In this document: piece by piece, positions 1 to 8,600 of the stretch | How positions within the stretch are numbered: position 1 is the stretch's first letter | Layout of the letters: each line of letters starts with the position of its first letter | Virus record (IMG/VR): IMGVR_UViG_3300003881_000052 | Location: 1 to 24,664 of that record | DNA from: a virus | Strand: one strand, 5' to 3' | Length of the DNA: 24,664 bases | Position numbers and translations under genes: made by a program | Notes under the pieces: model-generated | Databases searched by the model: none | What the model saw: the letters and a program-made list of their open reading frames with translations, nothing else | What the model was told of the DNA's origin: nothing

Positions 1-1176
1 GTGAATCTTCGGCAGCGACTGCGCATATTACTGGATTCTCGCCGTAAGACGTTTAGCCCCCCTAAACAGCCTCTATCTAAGGCAATTGTTCAAGGCTATG
101 ACCGCGCCACAGGCAGATACATTATTGGCCAAGGCGGCAGTGTTAAAGTCATGCCGTCTCTGAGCACTGGTGCGGTGGCTGTAGGGGGCGGTGTTAATGG
201 TGGAGCGTTAGGTTTTGATACGATGCCTCATGCTCCACGGATTGCTGAGCCAGTACTTGTCACCGCACCGGTACAGGCAGAACCTTTGGCAGCTATCACC
301 TATATTGCCGATAAATTTGTAAACGGGAAACACCAGATTTGGGCCATTGGGGCGGAGAGCCCTAAGTTAATTGTTGAGTTTGACTCAGAAATCTTGGGCA
401 TATCTAACGCGTTAAGCTTTGGCGTGTTTGGGGCTATTGCAACGAACCAAAGGACACAGTTTGCGAATAGGGTTAGGTTTCATAACCTGAAAGGTCAAGT
501 CCTAGGGGTGACGGCTGCTAAAGGTTCTACATTTATTGTTCAGCGAGGTTGGGCAAGTCTTGGCATACCAGACGATGAGGGGGACGGTGAAACCGTGCAG
601 TCCTACGAAAGAACAGGCGGATTAGCTAGGACAATTACTAACCCTGACCCTGCTGTTAGTCAAAGCCAATTTATTACGCCGTCTCTGAGTTACGACAATA
701 AACTTTCTATTTATGATGTCAGCGCTAGCCCCGGTAATTTTCCGATTATTCGACTAGCCGTAGCTGAGCATGATTACCAGGGCGCCATAGCCGCTGTCTC
801 AAACTCTACCAATCTCACTATTAACGGCGAACGTTTTGCCCCAACGACAGGTGTCTTTTATTGGAATGAGAATGGAAGCCCAACGAAAATCACTACAGGA
901 GTATTCCCCCCTAACCGTACCGGATTCGGGTTTGCGGTTGCCTCTAACTGGCACTTAAAATTCCCCCACCTATACGCTACAACTGACGTGTTATCCAACA
1001 GCAATGCAGGCATACAATCAATTACGTTTGAGAAGTATTTAATAGATTTGACGGCAGAATCACTAACCCTCCTGGGTACTGTCACAACCGATGTCTACGG
1101 TGTCAATGACGCGGATATGCAAATCAGGCAAGCTGTTCTTAACTACAATTTATTTGAGCAACTGCCAGTAACTTAG
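1..1176 (+). CDS. Hypothetical phage virion-like protein (beta-rich)
   Basis: This 391-aa frame begins with GTG at the first base of the window, so the start may be real or the gene may extend upstream. The basic N-terminus followed by a short beta-rich segment (residues 30-65, YDRATGRYIIGQGGSVKVM, then AVAVGGGV) looks like the small beta-barrel segments common in phage tail proteins. The rest is rich in Ser, Thr, Asn and Gly with alternating hydrophobics, as expected for an extended beta structure, and has no membrane segment or enzyme motif I recognise. It is on the + strand and its 3' end overlaps the 3' end of the convergent GH10-like gene by 27 bp. A tail-fibre or other surface role is inferred only from composition and position. 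The product is unknown. Confidence 0.55.
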   Translation: MNLRQRLRILLDSRRKTFSPPKQPLSKAIVQGYDRATGRYIIGQGGSVKVMPSLSTGAVAVGGGVNGGALGFDTMPHAPRIAEPVLVTAPVQAEPLAAITYIADKFVNGKHQIWAIGAESPKLIVEFDSEILGISNALSFGVFGAIATNQRTQFANRVRFHNLKGQVLGVTAAKGSTFIVQRGWASLGIPDDEGDGETVQSYERTGGLARTITNPDPAVSQSQFITPSLSYDNKLSIYDVSASPGNFPIIRLAVAEHDYQGAIAAVSNSTNLTINGERFAPTTGVFYWNENGSPTKITTGVFPPNRTGFGFAVASNWHLKFPHLYATTDVLSNSNAGIQSITFEKYLIDLTAESLTLLGTVTTDVYGVNDADMQIRQAVLNYNLFEQLPVT

Positions 1177-1923
1177 CCGCTGTACCCCTTGCTCTCTTCC
1201 TACTCGTTCATATCGCTTGATAATGGCAGTGGCAGAGTTCTCTTGACCTGGACTGTGAAGGCATTCTACTTCAGACAGATGGACAACTAGGCCTAACCCA
1301 TGAATATCTGCGATCGCGTTTTCCAGCTTGGGCGCTGGCAGCGGTTCAAATAGTTTTGAGAATCCCCAATCGACAACACCAGGAACTTTCTCTGTTATGT
1401 CGGCTCTGCATTGGATGCCAACGCCATCGATCAACCCTTCTTTGCTCAATTTCTCGGTTAGACAGGTGACGTTCTCCCAGTGAGGCTTAGAATTTACAGC
1501 GTATTCATTTAACCACAACTGGGCATTGGGGAATAAATTCCGCGCCATGGCAAACACTTTTAGCTGCCAATCAGAGCCCCACCGACGCATATTCCAACCT
1601 GAACACTCATTGCAAATGTCCCACGAGTGTATGAGCTTACGGTACTGATCGGTCCTATTGACAAGGTAAGTTCGCAAGTCTTCGACCCTATCGACCCTGG
1701 GCGCATCGCGCTTATCAACCAAGGGGTGCCCATGGAGCTTGTACCCCTGAGCATATAGATGTTTCACCTTACTGACGAGGTCTTGAGATACGCCACTCCG
1801 TTGCCTCGAGCGAAAGATAGGCAGCGTTAACCAGTTTGCCTCAGGCGGTTTCACCAGGCCCCGAGGGTTAAATTTGTAGCCGATTTCCATGATTAATTCA
1901 GTGACAAAGGTTCCTCGTACCAT
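1150..1923 (-). CDS. GH10-like glycoside hydrolase of the tail module
   Basis: The 257-aa protein carries the landmarks of a family 10 glycoside hydrolase (xylanase-like) TIM barrel in the right order: a KLHGHPLV strand near residues 62-69, WDICNE with the presumed acid/base Glu106, a LWLNEYA strand near 136-142, LIDGVGIQ near 164-171, and HLSEVE with the presumed nucleophile Glu218. Both catalytic glutamates are therefore present. It is shorter than typical GH10 domains (about 300 aa or more), so it is a minimal or divergent barrel. There is no signal peptide. As the last gene of the tail arm after the hub and a small virion protein, it is most likely a virion-borne enzyme acting on host envelope or sheath polysaccharide; the substrate is unknown. 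The start is uncertain: ATG at 1890, two bases after the upstream stop, gives MEIGYKFNP and is an equally good choice. Confidence 0.7.
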   Translation of the reverse strand: MVRGTFVTELIMEIGYKFNPRGLVKPPEANWLTLPIFRSRQRSGVSQDLVSKVKHLYAQGYKLHGHPLVDKRDAPRVDRVEDLRTYLVNRTDQYRKLIHSWDICNECSGWNMRRWGSDWQLKVFAMARNLFPNAQLWLNEYAVNSKPHWENVTCLTEKLSKEGLIDGVGIQCRADITEKVPGVVDWGFSKLFEPLPAPKLENAIADIHGLGLVVHLSEVECLHSPGQENSATAIIKRYERVGREQGVQRLSYWQLLK

Positions 1924-2255
1924 TCCCCATTGGGCCCACCCGGGTTGACGTAGAGAGTGTCGTTGATGGTGCCACCGCTGCCCGATTGAGTGACATACAT
2001 CTGAATCGGACTATTGACCGCTCCAGGATTCAAGTTCTCAGAACCGCTAGGCACCCACATGGCCCCAGTCGCGTGCCACCCTCCCCCACCCGTTGTTGCT
2101 GTTTTTGTGTAGGGCAATGAGTCTGCCCCTGCGTAAGCCCCGTCGTACCGGAACCAACAGTGATATGCCTCAACAAAGATCAGAGCTTTTGAGTAGGCAG
2201 TCATGTCTACCCCAGCTAATTCAGTTAAGTCTGCAACCATTGCGGCTGAAGTCAT
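1893..2255 (-). CDS. Small hypothetical tail-module protein
   Basis: This 120-aa acidic protein is rich in Gly, Tyr, Trp and Ser (for example YHCWFRYDGAYAG and TTGGGGWHATGAMW). The composition suits a compact beta-sheet domain exposed on a virion. It sits 3 bp after the hub gene stop and just before the GH10-like gene, so all three are probably co-transcribed. It has no TM segment, signal peptide or motif that I can name. A tail-tip accessory or glycan-binding role is possible from aromatic content and position, but this is speculative. Confidence 0.6.
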   Translation of the reverse strand: MTSAAMVADLTELAGVDMTAYSKALIFVEAYHCWFRYDGAYAGADSLPYTKTATTGGGGWHATGAMWVPSGSENLNPGAVNSPIQMYVTQSGSGGTINDTLYVNPGGPNGEWYEEPLSLN

Positions 2256-2258
2256 AAT

Positions 2259-4034
2259 TTATCTCTCCAGATTCAAATACTGTTCTTGAGTCAACCCTAG
2301 ATATTCCGATTGCGATAGATCTAGGTAATCGGATACACCCCCAACGCACGCATTCTCTCCAAAGCCAATCCATTGCTCCTGAGTAAGCCCTAAATACTCA
2401 GCTTGAGACATATCCAGGTAACATATCTGCCCCCCTGACATTGCAGAACCCAAGGTAGTTGTGACCTTGATGCCAATCCTGACCCTAGAAACTAGCTGCT
2501 CAACAGGTCGAGTGAATGAAGTACCCACCTTAATGCCAACCCGAACCCTAGCGCCTGGCTGCGGAATTTGTGTTGGAGGTGTCTCAATGGTGCCATCAGT
2601 AACTTCGATGGGTTCACTCGGCACTGTTCCTGGTGACACTGGCTGGCCGCCGGCGGTGACAGTTGCCCCCTGCAGTCTGTTGAGTAGTGCGCCATTGGTA
2701 CTGACAATTGCTTGCTCGGGGTCAACCCCCCAAGCGGTGCCATTTAGGGCAAAGTCGTAGATGCTACCATCAAGCCTGAGAACCCTCACAACGCCATAGG
2801 GCCGATAACTAGAGAAGAATTCAGCCCGCAATGGGAAACCCATCTCAGCAGATTGATGTCTCGCCTTGGCGACCCGATGCCACACCGACCCATAGGAGTA
2901 GCACTGATTAGCCTGTGTATCTCCGATGGTTACAGTTTTACGGCCATAACGACCCGAACCTTGCTTATCAGATAAGTAGGGGACCGTGTAATTCTCTTGT
3001 CGTGGTTGCCATCCGCTCGGTACCCCTCCAAATTTAACAGTGGCATTCGCTGATTGAGTTTCACTGCTAATTCTCGCGGGCATCCGCTCGGTGCCTGGCG
3101 GTTTAGTTTGGCCACTGCTGCTGTCTTGAGTGGTGGTTTTTACGCTAGCGGGTGCGATCGCACGGTTTAATACTCCTTTCCTGGTATCGTCCGTTGTCGC
3201 AGCAAGAATGTCGGATAAAATCCCTTGCTGAAATCTAGAATCACGACAAGCAGGAACGCGGCTTTGGGTAATTATTTTCCAGTCACTAGGAGACTGAGCT
3301 TCGTATTTAGTTGTAGATTGCTCACCGGAAACAGTAGATAGCAGCTGACTATTGGTAAACAGTGCATTGACGATTGACCAGTCCAGCCCGCCGAGCCCGC
3401 CGAGAACAGACCCTAAAGGCTCCATGACTTCTCTGTCCTCTCGGATCAGTTGCTGCTGCTCGTCATAGGTGTAGTCAATGGTCTCTGTGACATCCACCAG
3501 CTGATCTAAGTTGAGGCTGTAAAACGCTGTGTCGTCATTACTAAGCAACCAGTCTACATAGTTGCTAAGGGCAGTTATTACAGGTACTGACGCTGTTTTA
3601 GTGACCCGCTCCAGCATGGCATTATCATCTTGGCCATACTGTCGAACAGTCACCACGGTGGATGATGGCACCTGATTAAACACGGTATAGCCGTAGACGC
3701 CCCGATACACCAAAAACCCCATCTGGGTTTCTGTTTGGGTGTCGGTTACACGGCTGTTATCAAAATCAATATCCTCAGATTGCCTAAACGTCGAGATAAC
3801 GCCCTGGCCACCGCCGCTAAAAATAATAGACGTACTATTAGGTGCCCGCTGGACAATAGGCGTAGGAGCAATTAGTGATTTATTGCCACGGTCCTCAGTA
3901 AATATCTCACCGGTATTATCGGCCCGGTCAAATACTTCGCGATAACTGCCAGACACTACGGCTTCATCCGCTGGCGGTTGACCAACGATCACAGGTCGAA
4001 TATCTTCAGCCAGTTCAGCTTCACTGATCACCAA
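2259..4034 (-). CDS. Tail-tip hub protein, C-terminal part (after in-frame UGA)
   Basis: The 591-aa open frame begins with TTG (4034) or GTG (4031), but it is in the same reading frame as the 202-aa gene just upstream and is separated from it only by one UGA at 4086-4088 and 17 sense codons. Together the two parts make an 811-residue protein, a usual size for a siphophage baseplate or tail-tip hub lying after the distal tail protein. The middle is an Asp/Thr/Gln-rich virion protein without enzyme motifs. Near residues 497-525 are two copies of an RVR(V/I)GIKV strand, and the C-terminus carries octad repeats of the type YLxL(S/T)QxE at about 539-558 and 570-589. The hub call rests on gene order, size and composition. 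Whether the downstream part is made by UGA readthrough, by re-initiation, or not at all is open. Confidence 0.65.
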   Translation of the reverse strand: MVISEAELAEDIRPVIVGQPPADEAVVSGSYREVFDRADNTGEIFTEDRGNKSLIAPTPIVQRAPNSTSIIFSGGGQGVISTFRQSEDIDFDNSRVTDTQTETQMGFLVYRGVYGYTVFNQVPSSTVVTVRQYGQDDNAMLERVTKTASVPVITALSNYVDWLLSNDDTAFYSLNLDQLVDVTETIDYTYDEQQQLIREDREVMEPLGSVLGGLGGLDWSIVNALFTNSQLLSTVSGEQSTTKYEAQSPSDWKIITQSRVPACRDSRFQQGILSDILAATTDDTRKGVLNRAIAPASVKTTTQDSSSGQTKPPGTERMPARISSETQSANATVKFGGVPSGWQPRQENYTVPYLSDKQGSGRYGRKTVTIGDTQANQCYSYGSVWHRVAKARHQSAEMGFPLRAEFFSSYRPYGVVRVLRLDGSIYDFALNGTAWGVDPEQAIVSTNGALLNRLQGATVTAGGQPVSPGTVPSEPIEVTDGTIETPPTQIPQPGARVRVGIKVGTSFTRPVEQLVSRVRIGIKVTTTLGSAMSGGQICYLDMSQAEYLGLTQEQWIGFGENACVGGVSDYLDLSQSEYLGLTQEQYLNLER

Positions 4035-4085
4035 TATCGGATCGCTGTCGGTAGCTCGATGGATTTGGATTGACTCATTGCGATC

Positions 4086-4088
4086 TCA
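4086..4088 (-). other. In-frame UGA inside the hub reading frame
   Basis: The minus-strand codons here read TTG TTT GCG TGG TGA GAT CGC AAT GAG. Removing the TGA joins the 202-aa and 591-aa frames without any shift. The 17 codons between the stop and the next possible start (DRNESIQIHRATDSDPI and so on) look like ordinary protein. The context UGG UGA GAU is not the well-known UGA-CUA readthrough context. A nonsense change (for example TGG to TGA) or a sequencing error is at least as likely as programmed readthrough. Confidence 0.75.
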
Positions 4089-4694
4089 CCACGCAAACAA
4101 CCCCATACTGGCCAGCATTTTACCGGCTGACTCCAGGTAGCTCCCTGATAGCTGGGGAACATCCCTGAATCTGATTGTGGTCCCCGCTTGGTTATAGGTG
4201 GGAACGCCACAGCCAGCCAAAGCAAGCAATCGATTGACAACAGTAATGGCGTTTGTGGTGCTACCAGGGTTGACTAGACTGAGTAGCTCAGACTCATCGG
4301 TCGGACCAGCAAATAACCGAGCACCAATCAGGCAGGCTACCTCTAGAGTTTGCTGAGGTGGACGCCCTTCTTCTGGGTTCCCTTCATCGGGGGCGCTGCC
4401 AATAATCCGCAATGACCCACGGGGATGGAGTTCATAGGCTCCATTGCGCCACACCTCAAAAGTGACCGCCGTACCAATAGTGAATAACTCTGGGTTGTCC
4501 CAGTTGTTTATGGGCTGGCCGCCGCGAATCTGGTCTATCTCTATCTGACCGTCAAAGGTAACTAATCCTGACTCATCAACGAAGCTGTCCTGGCCAGTGA
4601 ACGCAAAAAACTGGAGTGAATAATCTACTCCGCCGATAGTCAGTCGGGGTGGGTTGGTGGCAGCAGCTGGCAGGCGTATGTTTACTCGGGTCAT
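4086..4694 (-). CDS. Tail-tip hub protein, N-terminal part
   Basis: This 202-aa protein starts with MTRVNIRLPAAATNPPRLTI and is built mostly of beta strands (GGVDYSLQFFAFTG, VTFDGQIEID, FTIGTAVTFEVWRNG, GSLRIIGS). That matches the N-terminal hub domain of siphophage tail-tip proteins, which describes an inner ring around the tail tube. The ATG overlaps the stop of the distal tail gene (frame 4691-5194) by 4 bp, the usual coupled arrangement. The frame ends at a UGA after SMGLFAW, and the same frame continues as the 591-aa ORF. As it stands it would be an orphan N-terminal domain, so I regard both as one gene. Confidence 0.65.
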   Translation of the reverse strand: MTRVNIRLPAAATNPPRLTIGGVDYSLQFFAFTGQDSFVDESGLVTFDGQIEIDQIRGGQPINNWDNPELFTIGTAVTFEVWRNGAYELHPRGSLRIIGSAPDEGNPEEGRPPQQTLEVACLIGARLFAGPTDESELLSLVNPGSTTNAITVVNRLLALAGCGVPTYNQAGTTIRFRDVPQLSGSYLESAGKMLASMGLFAW

Positions 4695-5194
4695 ACGCTG
4701 ATGCCAGGGATTTCGGTAAACGTGCCATTGATCAAATATCGATCCTGGTCTGTTCCTTTCTCTGCAAACTCGACAGGGTTGGCGTCTAGGATGAAATTCA
4801 CCGCATATTGGGCAAAACTCATGGTGAATGTGTCAATAGTGAAGGTTGTTCCAGCGATAGCTTGCTTTTGAGGAATAGCTTCAAATGGGATTGTTCTCAT
4901 CCTGTCTTCAAGGATCAAATGAGTGCGGGCTCCAGTGCTAAGCAAAGTTTCTAAAATTTGAAGCCTAGCTTTATCGTCAGCAAATACGACAGCTCTGATA
5001 GGCCACTCATACCGTCGGTTATAGGATGGGCCCGTCTCTATGTGTCTGCCCGCTCTGTTGATGCGCTGGATGCTGCGACCAATCCGGTTGATAACGGGCT
5101 TGCCATTAGAAAACAGTCGTAGCTGAATGTCTGAGACCACACTACTAGGGTCTTTAACCACATAGTGGGGGTCTGATAGTAACGGACTAACCAC
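4691..5194 (-). CDS. Distal tail protein-like
   Basis: The 167-aa protein follows the tape measure and precedes the hub, which is the place of the distal tail (Dit) or minor tail protein of siphophages. It has no membrane segment. The middle (RRYEWPIRAVVFADDKARLQ, then THLILEDRMRTIPFEAIPQ) has the strand pattern of a protein that caps a tail tube, and the C-terminal half (FTIDTFTMSFAQY) is also beta-rich. It is coupled to both neighbours: its ATG overlaps the end of the preceding frame by 8 bp and its stop overlaps the hub ATG by 4 bp. The function is inferred mainly from gene order. Confidence 0.55.
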   Translation of the reverse strand: MVSPLLSDPHYVVKDPSSVVSDIQLRLFSNGKPVINRIGRSIQRINRAGRHIETGPSYNRRYEWPIRAVVFADDKARLQILETLLSTGARTHLILEDRMRTIPFEAIPQKQAIAGTTFTIDTFTMSFAQYAVNFILDANPVEFAEKGTDQDRYLINGTFTEIPGISV

Positions 5195-5603
5195 GGGCCC
5201 CCCTTGCTACCGCTCCGGTGATAGCTGCTATCTGTTCGTATGGGTCGGTTGTGTCCCCTACATTGAAGTTATTCTCAATGGTGTCGGGGAATGATTGCTC
5301 AATAGCGGCTTTTACCGACCTAATCTCTTCGGTCAGCGTTGAAATCTGAGAGTCTGCCAACTGTAGTTCTTGTTGAGCATCAAAAAACGAATTAATACCA
5401 CCTAGTCCGACAGCGTCCAGTACACCACCAGCAAATGGATTGTCTTCGTTTTGGCTAGCAAACCTGAATGCCTCATCGACGTCAAAGCCGCCACGGCTAA
5501 ACCGCTGGGCCTGGTTGATGGCTGATTGCAGCTGATTAGCATCGTCATCGTCTAGAACCCCCAGCACGGCGGGCTGTCCCAAGGTTTCCTTCCAGTTGGT
5601 CAA
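5187..5603 (-). CDS. Probable C-terminal part of the tape measure protein, out of frame
   Basis: The 138-aa frame opens at a TTG (5603) three codons after an in-frame TAG, and overlaps the tape measure 3' end by 59 bp in the +1 frame. Its content (SRGGFDVDEAFRFASQ, NPFAGGVLDAVGLGGI, then helices ending in DPYEQIAAITGAVARGARG) looks like the C-terminal tail of a tape measure. The last 11 residues of the tape measure frame, in contrast, are a low-complexity TARRAGGSRR-type end. If the tape measure moved by +1 at CTT GGG A (5577-5583), the sequence would run smoothly from LEGNL into GQPAVLGV and total about 1208 residues. It may instead be an independent small gene with a TTG start. I favour the split-gene reading. 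Confidence 0.55.
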   Translation of the reverse strand: MTNWKETLGQPAVLGVLDDDDANQLQSAINQAQRFSRGGFDVDEAFRFASQNEDNPFAGGVLDAVGLGGINSFFDAQQELQLADSQISTLTEEIRSVKAAIEQSFPDTIENNFNVGDTTDPYEQIAAITGAVARGARG

Positions 5604-8600
5604 GGTTGCCTAGAGCATCCGCTTGCGATACGTCCTCTAAACCACTTAGCGCCGACACAATGCTTTCAGCTGCATTTGCACGGTCTTTAGTGGCATCCGC
5701 CAAGGCTTTTTCAGTTTTCAACTGCTCATCAGCCAAATCTTTTTGGGTTTTCAGAGACTTCTCAATTGCCTGTTGCCTTCGCTCTGCCGTGGCCTGTTGT
5801 TCTGCAATTTGCTCGTCAGTGTCGAGCTGGTCAAGCTGAAGCGCCAAAATATCTTTCTGAGTTCTGGCCTGCTCCTCCAGTGAGTCTGTTTGCTCCTCCC
5901 TGAGTTTTACTATTTCTTCCAGCCCGCTCAGCTCTTCGTCAGTTGTGCTATCGTCCAGCTGCGCTCGTTCTAACGCTATTTTGGCTTCTGCTTCAGCAAT
6001 GCGTCCTAGCCGTGATTCCCTGTCAGCATCCAGTGATACCTGCTGTTGTTGAATCTGGAGCGACTGACGCCGAGCGCTAAATTCGGCAGCAATGGATTGT
6101 CGCTGATTGATGAGAATGCGATCGCGCAATTCCTCCACTGCCACGCTGTCTTCAATAGCAGTAGCTTCAGCTAATTTTGCCTCTAAGGTCTGACGGGAAA
6201 GTGATAGACGCGATTGTTCTAAATCTGCCTGAGCCCCGATGAGACTGGCTTGGTCCTGCAATGCAGTCAGCGCCAACCCAGACTGAATATTAATCTGCTC
6301 AGACTGTAGATCGTTTAGCCGCTGTTGAGCATCTAACTGGCTTTCGGCTGCCTTAACTGCCTCCTCTGCTTTGTCCTTGGCGGCAGCAGCGGCAGCGTCT
6401 TGAGCCTCAATCTCTTTTTCAATAGCTTCTAGGGTTAGATCGGCGATACCCTCATTTGCCTTCCTAATCTGATCGGCGGCATTTTTTTCGGAAATGACCT
6501 TACGACTGGCAAAGTCTTCTATTTTGGCTATTTCATCTTCTCGTAACGCAATACGTTCTTGGATGCCTTCAATTTCGATGCTTGAAATTTGAGCATCGGC
6601 CTCGTCTTCTGTGATATTTCCTGCCGCTTGGTTTTGACGCACCCCAGCAATACGGTTGGACTGGGCCACATCTATCGCCGAGATAGCATCCAGGTTAGCT
6701 TGCTTAAATTTTTCAGCGGCTTCCTGGTCGGCCTTGATTCTGGCTGCGGCAGCAGCCTTGGCAGCACGGTCAGCGTCAGCGACAATCTGGTCGCTAGCCT
6801 CTTTATTGTCCTGGACTTTCTGGCTCAGTTCCTCTCTAGACAGTCGGGTGCGCTGAGAGTTATCTAGGTCAACGCCAATCCCAGCAGCCCCTTCTGACAC
6901 AGATTCGTCAAAATTGACAGATCCTTTGATCTCAACAGGCTTAGAATTGCTTAGTCGTTGAATTATGTCCTCAGCAACGCCAAGCAGCCGCAGCGATGGC
7001 ACCAGTCGTTCTGCGACTTTAGTAAATGCGTCCGCGATCGCAAGGATTTCATCAATGCTATTTGCGGCTGCCGATCCTACTACCAGGATGGTGTCAGCGA
7101 TGCTCTCTAGCTCACTAGCAAAGCGTTCAATGTTTTCTGGTTTAGATAGTATCCGAGTGATTTCATCTAACAGTTCGGCGGTGACTTCAGCCCCAGCAGC
7201 TAGAACGCTGCTCAATGCTTCGCCCAGTCGCTCTGCTAGTTCTGGGTTGTCAGCCAAAGCATCCCTTAGCCGTTCCCCAGCCTCAGCCAATGGGTCTAGC
7301 GAGCTAACATCTACTTCTTGAAAAATAGCGGCAAATGTATCAGAGAAGGCGGTTTCTAGTGGCTCTAGTGACTTACCCAAAGAGCTTTGAAAATCAAATA
7401 TTGCAGTTTGCAATCCTGCAATAGCCTGTTGTGCGGCAGGTGCTGCGCCCTCAATTTCTTTGAACCCTTTAGTAATTGCTGGAATAAACTCAGCGGCAGT
7501 AAGATTGCCACTAGCCACCAGATCATTTAATTCAGCAGTGGTAATACCAAGCCCATCAGCGGCCGCACTAAAAGCTACTGGTAACTGCTCGCCTAATTGT
7601 TGACGCAGTTCTTCCATCGAGACTACGCCTTTGCTCGCGATCTGCTGCAAAGCGTTGAACGCCAGCCCCGTAGAGGTGGAGTCTTTGCCAAAAATAGCCA
7701 GCACCCGACTGGTTTCAGCAAACAACTCATTGACCTGTTGCTGAGGGATACCAGCGGCAGCGGCGGCAGCGGTTATTCCCGCGTATTCATTTTGTAGGAC
7801 CTGAAATGATTGGCCAGTAGTTTCTGCTGTTTGCCTAAGAAAGTCGATACTCTCAGCGGCGGCCTGTTGGGAGCCGAGAACAATCCCTAGGGCATTTTCA
7901 GTGGCCCTGAGTGAGGCATTGGCTTGGACACTGGCCGCGACAAACTCGGTGACTTTGCTAGTTAGTGCCCCAAATGCGTTGACTAGCTGATCAATCAATA
8001 CAGCGGCAGCACCAGCAGAGAGCCCGGCCAGAATAGAGTTGAACGAACCAGTATCTTTGCTGGCTTTTTGAGCGGCGTCACCAGTTTTGCGGTATTCCCT
8101 CTGTAAGTCCTTAAGCGCTTCTTCGGCATTGGCCCCGGATAAATTCTTGATGGTTTCGTTGATGCGATTTATCTGCTCACGCGCCTGGCGTGTATCCGCA
8201 TCGATGACTATCTTTTTGGCGTCTATGCCATCAATCTTGGAGTCGAGGGCGGCTAACTCTGAGTCAATGTTTTCGACTTTTGGAGTTAGCCTGATGCGGC
8301 GAAGAGTAAGCCTTTCAATTTGAGCATCTAGCTTAATGAGCTTCTCACTAGCATCATCGTCAGCCGAGATTTTGATAGCCTCATCATTCAAGGCTTTTAG
8401 CTGACTATCGATGAGTTTTATCTGGGCCGTCGCATTTCTAGAATCAGCCTCAACAATTAGTTTTCTGTCTTGCAGTTTTTTGATATCGGCATCTAGTTTG
8501 GCAATATTTGACTGAGCATTAGAGATATTGACAGTGATTTCATTACGAGATTCTCTGAGCCTTGCGATCGCAGACTCAATGGTCAACACAGATCTCTGAG

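Noticed and set aside
4028-4240. 70-aa minus frame overlapping the hub break
   Set aside because: It runs through the hub frame in another phase and contains no domain; the same-frame UGA reading explains the region better.
5606-7321. Several + strand frames inside the tape measure gene
   Set aside because: They are Ser/Ala-rich mirror frames of the coiled coil on the minus strand, with no own motifs or gene spacing.
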